This document shows, piece by piece, positions 7,469-17,459 of a stretch of 64,000 bases of DNA. The notes beneath the pieces were generated by a model. That model made no database searches and was not told the DNA's origin. It saw only the letters and a list, made by a program, of their open reading frames with translations. The stretch covers positions 1-64,000 of IMG/VR virus record IMGVR_UViG_3300044675_005482. One strand, written 5' to 3'. This DNA comes from a virus. Made by a program: the position numbers and the translations under genes. Within the stretch, counting starts at the first letter, position 1. The number at the start of each line of letters is the position of its first letter.

Positions 7469-7935
7469 TGGCTGAAAAGGTAATAGTAAACGAAGAAGTA
7501 AATTCTGTAGTTGTAAGAGAAACAATCAATCAGATCAATGTCGCATCTCCTGGGCCACAAGGCCCAAGAGGAAAAACTATTCTTAATGGTTTAGGTTCCC
7601 CAGCAGACAACCTCGGACTAGAGGGAGATTTTTATTATGATAAAAATACCACTAGATTCTATGGTCCAAAGCTTTCAGATCTTACCTGGGCAAATGCTAC
7701 TAACTACCTGCTAAGCACAATGACATTAACCTATTCGTGGGAGATGGCTCAAGTTGCTGGACCTGTAAATGGATCATACTCTGTAATAATAAATCACAAC
7801 ATGGGCTATAACCCAAATGTTACTATCAAGTCGTCAGCTGGCGACATATTAGAAACTGGAATAGACTATAATAGTATAAATAGAATCACACTGACAATGG
7901 CACAACCTTTCGCAGGTACAGCCTACTTGTCATAA
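7468..7935 (+). CDS. Fibre-associated protein with a short collagen-like motif
   Basis: A 155-residue protein. Residues 28-36 (PGPQGPRGK) hold two collagen-type Gly-Pro-X triplets, followed by a segment of the kind found in tail fibres (GDFYYDKNTTRFYGPK, about 54-69) and a beta-rich C-terminal half (about 90-155) with SVIINHNMGYNPNVTI. It is probably a minor fibre or fibre-linking protein. The GPQGPRG motif is a plausible target for the prolyl hydroxylase-like enzymes encoded downstream, but two triplets are too few to form a triple helix alone. Confidence 0.55.
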   Translation: MAEKVIVNEEVNSVVVRETINQINVASPGPQGPRGKTILNGLGSPADNLGLEGDFYYDKNTTRFYGPKLSDLTWANATNYLLSTMTLTYSWEMAQVAGPVNGSYSVIINHNMGYNPNVTIKSSAGDILETGIDYNSINRITLTMAQPFAGTAYLS

Positions 7936-7947
7936 GGGAGAAAGAAC

Positions 7948-9417
7948 ATGGCAAGAAAATATTTAGTAAGCGTTGACCTCAATAAAAATGAGTTACAAAA
8001 CGCCCGAATTCAAAATTTAGGATCAGCACCATCATCACCAGTAGCTGGTCAAATATACTTTAACACATCAGATCATTTCCTATATTTTTATAGCGGATCT
8101 GAATGGCTTAGAGCATCAGGTGACTTTGGTGCAGGCGGACTAACAACAGACTTAACATTTGGCAATACTGCTTCAGACGGAACTTCTACATCTGTTGCAA
8201 GAGCTGACCATACACACTCAATACCAGACGTTCTAGGAACATCTGGTCAAATTAATGTAGCAAAAGCTAGCGTTTCAGGCGACGCAACAATTTCCCTTAT
8301 TGATTCTGGAGCTACAGCAGGTACATATGGCGCTTCAGATAAAACCTTAACAGCAACAGTTGATTCAAAGGGTAGAATAACAGCTATATCTGAATCAGCA
8401 ATTAGCATTGCAACATCTCAAGTAAATGATCTTCAAGAATATATTGAGGACAAGGTTGGTAACCTAGTTGTTGCTGGAGAAGGCATTGATGTAACTTATG
8501 ACGACGCATCAGGACACTTTACTATTGATGCAGAAATTGCAACTGATACAAATCGTGGTGTTGCAAGTTTTGACCCTACAGATTTTACAGTAACATCAGG
8601 CAATGTGGTTCTAAATGCAGAAAGAGTTCAAGACATTGTTGGCGGAATGGTCACATCTCCAAATACAGAGTCTGGAATTTCAGTTACATATGACGATGTA
8701 AATGGAAAGCTAGATTTTGATACAAATGACTTTACCATTACTCTTACAGGAGATGTAACAGGTTCTGGAACAGTAACAGATCTTGGAAATGTAAGTTTTG
8801 CAACTACAATTCAGCCAAACTCAGTTGCTCTTGGCACAGATACAACTGGTGATTATGTTGCTGGCATATCTGGAACCGCAAATGAGATTGTTGTTACAAA
8901 TTCTGGCGGAGAAGGATCAAGCGTAACAATTGGTCTTCCAGATGATGTAACAATTGGCGGACACCTCACAGTTAATGGAAATCTTGATGTAATAGGATCA
9001 ATTAACTCAATAAACTCAACACAGGTAAATATTTCTGATAATAAGATTAACTTGAACTCCGATATGGATGAGCAAGCTACACCAATCTTAGATGCAGGTA
9101 TTATTGTTCACCGTGGTATTGAGAATGACGCTCTTCTAACATGGAACGAAACAGCAGATCAATGGCAAATAGGACTAGATACTGGTCCGCAACATGCTAT
9201 TGCAAGAAAGTATTCTGCATTAATTGGTGACGGGTCTCTAACAAGCTACCCAGTAACACACAATTTAAATACAAGAGATGTAACAGTTGAAGTATATGAT
9301 GTTGCAAATTATGCAACTGTAGAAACTGACATTGTAAGAACTTCTGAAAATGTTGTCACTATATCATTTGCGGTGGCTCCTTCAGCAGGATCATATAAGG
9401 TAGTAATAGTAGGGTAA
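7948..9417 (+). CDS. Tail fibre protein
   Basis: A 489-residue fibre protein. The N-terminus has the AGQIYFNTSDHFLYFYSGSEW motif (about 34-54), frequent in phage fibres. The middle contains low-complexity beta repeats (LTGDVTGSGTVTDLG, then GTDTTGDYVAGISGTANEI) and a VNGNLDVIGSINS module. The C-terminus is a separate beta domain (about 420-489). The module at about 8735-9190 reappears diverged in the 9715 gene, so the two share ancestry. A strong AAGGGAG site precedes the ATG. No receptor can be inferred. Confidence 0.75.
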   Translation: MARKYLVSVDLNKNELQNARIQNLGSAPSSPVAGQIYFNTSDHFLYFYSGSEWLRASGDFGAGGLTTDLTFGNTASDGTSTSVARADHTHSIPDVLGTSGQINVAKASVSGDATISLIDSGATAGTYGASDKTLTATVDSKGRITAISESAISIATSQVNDLQEYIEDKVGNLVVAGEGIDVTYDDASGHFTIDAEIATDTNRGVASFDPTDFTVTSGNVVLNAERVQDIVGGMVTSPNTESGISVTYDDVNGKLDFDTNDFTITLTGDVTGSGTVTDLGNVSFATTIQPNSVALGTDTTGDYVAGISGTANEIVVTNSGGEGSSVTIGLPDDVTIGGHLTVNGNLDVIGSINSINSTQVNISDNKINLNSDMDEQATPILDAGIIVHRGIENDALLTWNETADQWQIGLDTGPQHAIARKYSALIGDGSLTSYPVTHNLNTRDVTVEVYDVANYATVETDIVRTSENVVTISFAVAPSAGSYKVVIVG

Positions 9418-9419
9418 TT

Positions 9420-9725
9420 GTGTCTAGAAAATTTCTAACCCCAATTACATTAGCGCTATTAGAGGAAAATCCAGCTAATCCAATTGCTGGCCAAATTTAT
9501 TATAATACCGCAGAACAAACAATCAAAGCCTACAATGGAGTTGTTTGGTATGATGTAGCTGGACCTAAAGAAATTTTGGAGCACAGTCACGGACAAGATG
9601 GCGCTGTAGATGAAGTATTATTTGCAGACTATGTAGATGAAGATAGAGTTTTTGCAAACTCTGGAAACATTAATTCAAATTTTATAGATGATTATATAGA
9701 TGGAGGTAATGCAAGTGGCAATTAG
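9420..9725 (+). CDS. Small fibre-associated protein (101 aa)
   Basis: A 101-residue acidic protein beginning with GTG. It repeats the AGQIYYNTAEQTIKAYNGVVW motif (about 23-43) of the preceding fibre gene, then has an acidic Asp/Asn-rich tail. It looks like an isolated fibre N-terminal domain, either a separate adaptor or a remnant of a duplicated fibre. It overlaps the next gene's start. Confidence 0.55.
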   Translation: MSRKFLTPITLALLEENPANPIAGQIYYNTAEQTIKAYNGVVWYDVAGPKEILEHSHGQDGAVDEVLFADYVDEDRVFANSGNINSNFIDDYIDGGNASGN

Positions 9726-12700
9726 AATTCAATTACGTAGAGATATAGCAGCAAACTGGACATCTTTTAATCCAATTCTCCGTGCAGGAGAAATTGGTGT
9801 TGAAACAGACACTCAAAGAATTAAAATTGGTGATGGCTCAGGAACATGGTCATCAAGACCTTATATCAACGTACTTCCATCAGAACTTACAGAACTATCT
9901 CAAGATGCCGTAAACCAGGCTCTAACGGCTGGAAACGGCATTACAAAGGTATACGATGACAATGCCAATACACTTACCCTATCTGTAGACACATCAGTAA
10001 TTGCTAATAAGACATATGTTGACACAGCCGTATCTAACTTAATTGATGCCGCTCCAGCACTTTTAGACACATTAAATGAATTAGCTGCAGCAATTGGAGA
10101 CGACGCCAACTTTGTAACAACAATAACAAGTAATATTGCTACTGCAAAGTCTGAAGCAATATCAACATCTAATGCATACACAGACACCAGAGAGCTTGCA
10201 GAAGTACTTGCTAGAAATGCCGCAATATTAGTAGCTATAAACGCTCTCACAACATCGGATATTGAAGAAGGATCAAATCTTTACTTTACTGCAGAAAGAG
10301 CACAGGATGCTGTAAATGATGCTTTAATTGCTGGAAATGGAATTACAAAGGTTTACGATGATAATTCAAATACAATAACATTATCTATAACAAATTCAGT
10401 AATAGCCGAAGCAGCACAAGATGCCGTTAACGATGCATTTGTAGCAGGAACTGCTCTTACAAAAACATATGATGACGTAAATAATACAATATCAATAGAT
10501 TTAGATAATACAACAGTTGCGCCTGGAACCTACGGATCTCAAACAAAAATTCCTAGCTTTACAGTTGATGCTCAAGGTAGATTAACTGAAGCATCAGAAA
10601 CAGATGTAGCAACAACACTTACAGTTAATGGAGATACTGGAACAACTGGTATATCCTTGCTCACAGAGTCTCTGCAGGTTTCTGGCGGAGAAGGAATTAA
10701 TATTGATGTAACAAATAACGAAATTACAATATCTGGTGAAGACGCTTCTGACACAAATAAAGGTATAGCATCATTTAATTCAACAGACTTTACTGTATCA
10801 TCTGGAAACGTATCTTTGAATAAAGACCCAGTCATTACACTTTCAGGAGATGTAACTGGAACTGGAACAATGACCAACCTTGGTAGCGTAAATATAACTA
10901 CTACAATAGAAAATAATTCTATTACACTTGGAACTGATACAGTCGGAAATTATGTAGCGGGAATAGCTGGAACAACAAATGAAATTGAAGTTACTGGATC
11001 TGGATCTGAAACAGCGTCTGTTCAAATAGGACTTCCTTCTGACGTAAGTATTACAAATGATTTGCATGTTGGAAATAACTTAGAAATCATGGGTAACTTA
11101 ACAGTTAATGGTACAACAACAACAATTAACTCATCAACTATTTCTGTGGACGATAAGTTTATTGAGCTTGGAGCTATTACAACACCAACAGATATTACTG
11201 CTGACGGCGGAGGTATTTCTCTTAAAGGAACTACAGATAAGCACCTTTATTGGTACAATACAACAGATGCTTGGACATCTTCAGAAAACATTGATATTCA
11301 TACTGGAAGAGCATTCATGGTTAATGAAGTTCCAGTGCTTACAGCAGACTCAGTCCTTAATATTCAAAAAGATAATTTAGGTAAAATCACACAAAAGGTT
11401 GCTGCTGATTTCTTCTCAAACCAAGTTCTAAGAAACGGTGAGATTGGATTTGAGACAGATACCCTGCAAATGAAAATTGGCGACGGAGTAAAATCTTGGG
11501 CCCAGCTAGAATATATAACAGTTACTCCAGACGGACTTCAGAATAATCTTGGAGACTATATTCCATTGTCAGATCTAGGTGTTGAAGATGGTGCAGTAAA
11601 GTTTGATAGCAACGGAAATGCTTTAATATTAAATAATATTATATTAAATTCCGATCATACTGGAGCACCACAATCAGGTACATTTAGCGGAATTACTGTA
11701 GAAAGAGGAACCTCTATTGATGCCTCTATTTTGTGGGACGAAACACAAGATAAGTGGGTAATGTCAGAAGACAATGGAAATTCAGTAAACCCAATAGCAT
11801 CAACAACATATGTTTCACAGTCTTTGGGCGGACATAATGAGTCTACAACTGGAATTCACGGAATATCAAACACCGCAGACCTTGTATATGATATTGATTT
11901 AAATTTAGCAATAACAGCATCTGAAAACATTTTAGAGGCATACACAGATACTCAGATTACAACACATAATACAGATACAACAAACGTTCATGGTATTACA
12001 GACACGGCTCAGCTAGTTACAAACGCTATTTTAAGCTCAAATATTCAAACAACAATTGATTATGTTGACTCAAGCGTTGCGGATCTTGGTATAGATGTTG
12101 CTAGTAATTTATCTCTACATGCCACCGATACAACTGGAATACATGGGATTACAGATACATCCGAATTAGCATATTTAGCAGATGTTTCAGCAGCTGCATC
12201 AACTGCAGCTTCAGAATTATCACTGCATTCTAATGACACAACAAACATTCATGGAATTGCCAATACCGCAGACCTTGCAACAAAGACATACGCTGATGCA
12301 TCATCAGCCGCAGCTTTAGTTTCAGCTAATTCATATACTGATGGAGAAATAACTCAATTAGAACAAAATGTTGCTGCCGACTTGACAACACTTCAATCAT
12401 CAATGGAAGACTATACAGATTACGGTATAGGACAAGAAGTTATTGCCAGAAATTCTGCAATTGCAACTTCTACTTCTAATCACAATAGCTCTACAACTTC
12501 AGTTCACGGTATTGCAGATACAGCAGCACTTGCTACAAAAACATATGCTGATAATGCGGTATCTACACACGAATCAGATACAACAAACATCCACGGAATT
12601 GCAAACACTGCTGATTTAGCAACTAAAACATATGCAGATTCTTCTTCTTCAACCGCCGCTGGATCAGCACAGAGCGCTGCACAAACATACGCAGACGGAG

Positions 12701-13896
12701 TGGTAGATACTCATAGACTAGATACTACAGATGTCCACGGAATATCAAATACAGCTAATTTAGTATACACATCAGATGCAAGACTTATAGATATGAGAAC
12801 CCCAGCTGATTTATCTGTAACAACTGAAAAAATAGTTAATCTTGCCGTAACCAACGATAAACTTGCGGGATCAATAGCACAATCTAAGATTACAAATCTT
12901 GAAACAGATTTAGGGTTAAAGGCACCAGCAGCAAGCCCAACATTTACTGGTTCAATAACAATGCCAGGAATAATTTCTGTTGTAGATCCTTCAGAAGCAA
13001 TTGTTTCAGTAGATTTATCTAATTTGCAAGACTTAACTGGAACAATTACTAGCCTACTTAATTTAAAATCAGATTTATCTAGCCCTACATTTACTGGAAC
13101 TCCATTAGCGCCAACAGCTACTTCTGGAACCAATACAACACAAATTGCAACAACAGAATTTGTTACCACTAGCATAAATGATTTAATTAATGCCGCACCA
13201 GGAGCGCTAGATACTCTTGACGAGCTTGCAGCAGCCTTAGGAGATGATGCAAATTTTGCAACAACAATAACATCTTCAATTGCCCTAAAAGCTCCGTTAG
13301 CATCTCCAACATTTACTGGCACTGTAATTCTTCCAAATTCAACAATTACAGAAGCTATGATAAGCGACGGATCTATTACAAATGCTAAGATTAGCGCAAG
13401 CGCAGCAATAGATCAATCAAAGATTTCAGGGTTGGCTACTTCCCTGAATTTAAAGGCAAATCTTGCCTCTCCAACATTTACTGGAACAGTAACAGTACCA
13501 ACACCAGTAAATCCAACAGATGCCGTAACTAAAGCATATGTTGACTCTGGAGCTCAAGACATAATTCCTTTAGATAATTTAAATAGTCAGTTTAACGGAG
13601 CCGAATCTCGGTTCCTGCCAAAATTCAATAACACCAAGGTAGATATAACAAACCCACTTCGACTTTTGATATCCATTAATGGTATAATTCAAATACTAGG
13701 AAATCAAGATAATCATTGGTTATCTCCGATATCGCAGGACGGGTTCTTTGTAGATTCCGACGGTTATTTGAACTTTGGTGAACCAGTACCAAAAGGATCT
13801 ACATTTGATGGAAGAGTAATGGGTGGTCCAACTACCAACTCTCTCAAAAAATCTCAGTATCCGTTTAGACCAATAGACATATTATTAGGAGCGTAA
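9715..13896 (+). CDS. Very long repeat-rich tail fibre
   Basis: A fibre of about 1393 residues. I start it at the GTG at 9715 because GGAGGT lies 6-8 bases upstream; the ATG at 9700 precedes that site. Residues 1-50 (AIRIQLRRD, AGEIGVETDTQRIKIGDG) match the N-terminal domain found in major tropism determinant and related fibres. A second, diverged copy occurs near residues 555-605 (NGEIGFETDTLQMKIGDG). Between them is the GDVTG/VNG module shared with the 7948 gene. Later come seven HGI repeats (about 705-1020) and several ASPTFTGT phage-fibre repeats (about 1080-1265). The C-terminal 110 residues are non-repetitive and the likely tip domain. The modular build implies growth by duplication. 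Confidence 0.8.
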   Translation: MAIRIQLRRDIAANWTSFNPILRAGEIGVETDTQRIKIGDGSGTWSSRPYINVLPSELTELSQDAVNQALTAGNGITKVYDDNANTLTLSVDTSVIANKTYVDTAVSNLIDAAPALLDTLNELAAAIGDDANFVTTITSNIATAKSEAISTSNAYTDTRELAEVLARNAAILVAINALTTSDIEEGSNLYFTAERAQDAVNDALIAGNGITKVYDDNSNTITLSITNSVIAEAAQDAVNDAFVAGTALTKTYDDVNNTISIDLDNTTVAPGTYGSQTKIPSFTVDAQGRLTEASETDVATTLTVNGDTGTTGISLLTESLQVSGGEGINIDVTNNEITISGEDASDTNKGIASFNSTDFTVSSGNVSLNKDPVITLSGDVTGTGTMTNLGSVNITTTIENNSITLGTDTVGNYVAGIAGTTNEIEVTGSGSETASVQIGLPSDVSITNDLHVGNNLEIMGNLTVNGTTTTINSSTISVDDKFIELGAITTPTDITADGGGISLKGTTDKHLYWYNTTDAWTSSENIDIHTGRAFMVNEVPVLTADSVLNIQKDNLGKITQKVAADFFSNQVLRNGEIGFETDTLQMKIGDGVKSWAQLEYITVTPDGLQNNLGDYIPLSDLGVEDGAVKFDSNGNALILNNIILNSDHTGAPQSGTFSGITVERGTSIDASILWDETQDKWVMSEDNGNSVNPIASTTYVSQSLGGHNESTTGIHGISNTADLVYDIDLNLAITASENILEAYTDTQITTHNTDTTNVHGITDTAQLVTNAILSSNIQTTIDYVDSSVADLGIDVASNLSLHATDTTGIHGITDTSELAYLADVSAAASTAASELSLHSNDTTNIHGIANTADLATKTYADASSAAALVSANSYTDGEITQLEQNVAADLTTLQSSMEDYTDYGIGQEVIARNSAIATSTSNHNSSTTSVHGIADTAALATKTYADNAVSTHESDTTNIHGIANTADLATKTYADSSSSTAAGSAQSAAQTYADGVVDTHRLDTTDVHGISNTANLVYTSDARLIDMRTPADLSVTTEKIVNLAVTNDKLAGSIAQSKITNLETDLGLKAPAASPTFTGSITMPGIISVVDPSEAIVSVDLSNLQDLTGTITSLLNLKSDLSSPTFTGTPLAPTATSGTNTTQIATTEFVTTSINDLINAAPGALDTLDELAAALGDDANFATTITSSIALKAPLASPTFTGTVILPNSTITEAMISDGSITNAKISASAAIDQSKISGLATSLNLKANLASPTFTGTVTVPTPVNPTDAVTKAYVDSGAQDIIPLDNLNSQFNGAESRFLPKFNNTKVDITNPLRLLISINGIIQILGNQDNHWLSPISQDGFFVDSDGYLNFGEPVPKGSTFDGRVMGGPTTNSLKKSQYPFRPIDILLGA
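11840..12780 (+). repeat. Seven coding repeats around the HGI motif
   Basis: Within the long fibre gene the pattern (D/S)TTxxHGIxxTAxL occurs seven times, several copies followed by ATKTYAD. The copies differ at many codon third positions, so they are old duplications under protein-level selection rather than recent slippage. Confidence 0.8.
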
Positions 13897-13900
13897 GCAC

Positions 13901-16900
13901 ATGGCAAGAAAAGTACTTTTGGAGACACATTACACATTTTCTCCAACCACAAAGACATTAGTAATCCCAAAGGCAATCCCAAGAGAAAGATTGCTTCTTA
14001 TAACAAACGTAACACAGAATCAGGTAATCTATAACTTCTCTGACGCATCACTCAGCGCTACATCATACGTAGCACTTGAGCAGAATGGCACAGAGACCAC
14101 AACTATTGTATTTAACTACAATACAGCATCAATGCTATCAACAGACAAGATTTCTGTAACCATTGATGACTATGAGGAGACATTTACTCCAACAGAATCA
14201 ATGTTGGATCCAACAAACAAGTTTAGAGTAACACAGCCACAAGCCCTCATTGATACAGATTTTGAATACGGTACACAGGTTTCTAAATGGGAAAATTTAT
14301 CTCTTTATAACAACAAGCCATTTGCATACGCTTCACCAACACCTATTCAGAATATTGGTTCAATTACATTTCCTACATCTTCAGCAACAGTTACAGTTGC
14401 ACTAACATCTGGAGTAGGTCCAGCAAACGGAACACCAATTACCGTTCAAGATACTTATATCACAGCAGCAAATGGAAACTATGTTGTAGAAACTGGCGGA
14501 GGAACCTCATCTTTCACATATACAGCATCAGCAAAAAATCCAAGCGCTAACATTCAGTCTATCCTAGATCCAAATAAGACAGCAATTTATACATCTCAAA
14601 TATTTACTGGAGCTAGAGTCGGATTTATTCCCGTAGTAAGCTATTCATCAAATAGAATTGATGTAACTACCACTGTAGACCACGGTCTTGCACTGGGTAA
14701 CGAAATTGTTGTAACTGGAATGACAGCTACCACAAACGCTCCAAATGGAAACTTTGTTGTAGCAACAATTCTTTCACCAACAAGATTTGCTTATTTTGCA
14801 AACGCTGTTCCAACAGGAACATTGGGTGGTCCAACAGCTATTTATGTAAGACCACAAGGAGTATTCTTGCACAGACCAGCAGACGGTGGAGTTATTTTCG
14901 GAACTCAAGCTGGATCAAACTACGGAGAAGCTTATCGTCAAACACGTCGTTACTTTAGATATCAGTCAGGTAAAGGCATTCAAATGTCTTCAGGTACAAT
15001 TCTAAAGCCATACGCAGGTATTGACTCAATTACTTCTTCAGGAACAACAGTAACTGTTGTAACAAAAGAAAAGCACTGTATCCAGCCAGGAACAATCATT
15101 AAGATTGGCGGTTGCGATCAGGCAGCATATAACGGAACATTCGTTATTAACAATATCTTAGGATATAACAGATTCTCATACACAGCACTATCTACGCCAA
15201 CAAGCGCAATTGCTACAGGAAACCCATTTGCTTCAATTGAATCTTGGTATGGATGCCAGAACAGACTAGGTTTGTTTGATAATCAGAATGGCGTGTTCTT
15301 TGAGTATGACGGAACAAAGCTTTATGCTGTCCGTAGAAACTCAACAACACAATTATCTGGTAAGGTAAACGTAACATTCGGTTCAGATGTAGTAACACAA
15401 TCTGCAGCAGAATTTCCAACATATATGAATAAGCAACTTATTCCAGGAGACTCAATTGTTATTAGAGGACAATCATACAAGGTTTCTTCAATTACAAATG
15501 ATACTACAATGAAGATTTCTCCAGCTTATAGAGGAGCAACAGCTTCATTATGTATCTATTCAAAGACAATTGATACAAGAATTCCTCAAGATCAATTCAA
15601 TATGGATAAAGCAGACGGAACAGGTCCATCACAGTACACAATGGATCTTTCAAAGATGCAGATGTTCTACATTGACTACACTTGGTACGGAGCAGGATTT
15701 ATCCGTTGGGGTGTAAGAGGTCCTAAGGGTAACATTATTTATTTACACAAGATGCAAAATAACAATGTTAATACAGAGGCATACATGCGCTCAGGTAACC
15801 TTCCAGGACGTTATTCATCAACAACAAATCCTCCGTTTACAAGCGCAACAGACACTATTCTAACAAGCTCAACATCTATTCCAGTTAATAGTACAGAATC
15901 GTTTCCAACAGCGGGAACCTTATGTATTAGAAATGGTTCACAGTACGAGTACGTAAACTATTCAGGTAAAACAGCAACATCCTTTACTGGGTTAATTCGT
16001 GCAAGACAAGGAGCTTCTGGTGTCGTAATGACAATCGGCGCAGGAAACAATATCGGAACTATTTCCGATGGCCTAGTACTTGCAAAACTTCAAGTCGGTA
16101 TGAGAGCAATTAGCTCAGAGCTTCCAGATGAAGCATTTATTTCAGCAATTAATTATGACACAGGTGTTGTTACATTAAGTCAGCCAACAGTAACAGCAAA
16201 CCCTACAGTTAGCTTCCCTGCAATGGGTTCAGATGTTCCACTACAGTTCACTCTCGATCCATTCTCACCAACTTGTGTGGAACTAGCATTCCCATCATTT
16301 GCAGCAACAATTTCACACTGGGGAACATCTGTAATTATGGATGGTCGCTACGACGAAGATAAGTCTCTTATCTTTACTTATGGACAAAGAACTGCAACAT
16401 CAATTCCTGCTGGACAAACAAGAGCACTTCTTTCAATTCGATGTGCACCTTCTGCAGATAATGGTATCGCAGCATCATTTGGTGCTCGTGAAGTAGTCAA
16501 TAGAATGCAGCTAGCACTTAGAGCGCTAGATGTTACAGCATCAGCTGGTACAGGTACACCAACAATCCTTGTAACTGCAACTCTTAATGGATTACCTTCA
16601 AGCGCAACTACATGGACAAATGCAATTGGTAACGTAACAACCCTTGTCAACTCATCACTTGCACAGATTGCAGATTACTCTGGTACATCTACCACAATTA
16701 CTGGCGGAGAAGTAACTGGCGGATTCTTCTCTCAGGGAACAAACTCTGTTGATCTTTCAACTCTTCGTGACCTAGGAAACTCAATTCTTGGTGGAGGAGG
16801 AACAGTTTCTAACGCTGGAATTTTCCCAGACGGACCAGATGTGCTTACAATTTCTGTAACAAATCTTGGTTCATCAACAGCAAGCGTGTTCTCTCGTCTA

Positions 16901-16924
16901 TCATGGACAGAAGCATCAGCATAA
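13901..16924 (+). CDS. Large virion structural protein
   Basis: A 1007-residue protein with no enzymatic motif. After an N-terminal region (to about 110), the segment LIDTDFEYGTQVSKWENL (about 118-135) is a signature I associate with virion structural proteins of large marine phages. Three copies of a beta module with the pattern HxLxxGxxIxVxG...NGxFVVxxIL..xxFxY follow (about 150-215, 250-305 and 370-430). Codons here favour CGT, AAG and C-ending codons, unlike neighbouring fibre genes, suggesting high expression, so this may be an abundant virion component. Attachment position on the virion is unknown. Confidence 0.6.
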   Translation: MARKVLLETHYTFSPTTKTLVIPKAIPRERLLLITNVTQNQVIYNFSDASLSATSYVALEQNGTETTTIVFNYNTASMLSTDKISVTIDDYEETFTPTESMLDPTNKFRVTQPQALIDTDFEYGTQVSKWENLSLYNNKPFAYASPTPIQNIGSITFPTSSATVTVALTSGVGPANGTPITVQDTYITAANGNYVVETGGGTSSFTYTASAKNPSANIQSILDPNKTAIYTSQIFTGARVGFIPVVSYSSNRIDVTTTVDHGLALGNEIVVTGMTATTNAPNGNFVVATILSPTRFAYFANAVPTGTLGGPTAIYVRPQGVFLHRPADGGVIFGTQAGSNYGEAYRQTRRYFRYQSGKGIQMSSGTILKPYAGIDSITSSGTTVTVVTKEKHCIQPGTIIKIGGCDQAAYNGTFVINNILGYNRFSYTALSTPTSAIATGNPFASIESWYGCQNRLGLFDNQNGVFFEYDGTKLYAVRRNSTTQLSGKVNVTFGSDVVTQSAAEFPTYMNKQLIPGDSIVIRGQSYKVSSITNDTTMKISPAYRGATASLCIYSKTIDTRIPQDQFNMDKADGTGPSQYTMDLSKMQMFYIDYTWYGAGFIRWGVRGPKGNIIYLHKMQNNNVNTEAYMRSGNLPGRYSSTTNPPFTSATDTILTSSTSIPVNSTESFPTAGTLCIRNGSQYEYVNYSGKTATSFTGLIRARQGASGVVMTIGAGNNIGTISDGLVLAKLQVGMRAISSELPDEAFISAINYDTGVVTLSQPTVTANPTVSFPAMGSDVPLQFTLDPFSPTCVELAFPSFAATISHWGTSVIMDGRYDEDKSLIFTYGQRTATSIPAGQTRALLSIRCAPSADNGIAASFGAREVVNRMQLALRALDVTASAGTGTPTILVTATLNGLPSSATTWTNAIGNVTTLVNSSLAQIADYSGTSTTITGGEVTGGFFSQGTNSVDLSTLRDLGNSILGGGGTVSNAGIFPDGPDVLTISVTNLGSSTASVFSRLSWTEASA

Positions 16925-16946
16925 TAGAAAATAAGGGGGACACAAA

Positions 16947-17450
16947 ATGTCTATACAAAAAGTAAAAATACCTTATAACGCTGAATTGTCTGTTAAAACA
17001 TTATCAGTTTCTGACGAAGTTGGTTTTAATGGTAACGTAACATTAGGTGGCAACATAAAGCTTACTGGGTCTCTAGATACGTCTAGCGGCTCAGTAAGCT
17101 TCACCGATGGAGTTCAGAGTAAACAAGGTGTCCCGTCTATAACAAAGATTAATCAAGTATATAATAACTACACTTTATCTGCTTCAGATTTAAGAGATTC
17201 TATAATCGAAATGAGTTTAAAAACTGCTGGAACAGTAACTATACCAGCAGACTCACCAGCATTGACTTTTCCAATAGGAACAACAATAGATATTATCCAA
17301 GCTAATAGCGGACAGATAACAATAGTTCCTGGAACTGGAGTAATTCTTAATGGAACCCCAGGATTTAAAATAAGATCACAGTGGTCTATTGTAACAATTT
17401 TAAAACGAGATGCGAATACCTGGTTGGTATTTGGCGACTTAACTGCGTAG
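16947..17450 (+). CDS. Short tail fibre-like protein
   Basis: A 167-residue beta-rich protein. The N-terminal 60 residues contain a VSDEVGFNGNVTLGGNIKLTG module like the VNGNL modules of the larger fibres. The C-terminal region, with IDIIQANSGQITIVPGTGV and the ending NTWLVFGDLTA, is a common phage fibre tip domain. A strong AAGGGGG ribosome site precedes it. It probably forms a short trimeric fibre; receptor unknown. Confidence 0.6.
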   Translation: MSIQKVKIPYNAELSVKTLSVSDEVGFNGNVTLGGNIKLTGSLDTSSGSVSFTDGVQSKQGVPSITKINQVYNNYTLSASDLRDSIIEMSLKTAGTVTIPADSPALTFPIGTTIDIIQANSGQITIVPGTGVILNGTPGFKIRSQWSIVTILKRDANTWLVFGDLTA

Positions 17451-17459
17451 GAGAACTAA

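Noticed and set aside
12711-13322. Minus-strand open frame of 203 codons in the long fibre gene
   Set aside because: It is the complement of low-complexity fibre repeats, has no start signals, and does not resemble any protein; the same applies to other long antisense frames at 38826-39329 and 48120-48596.
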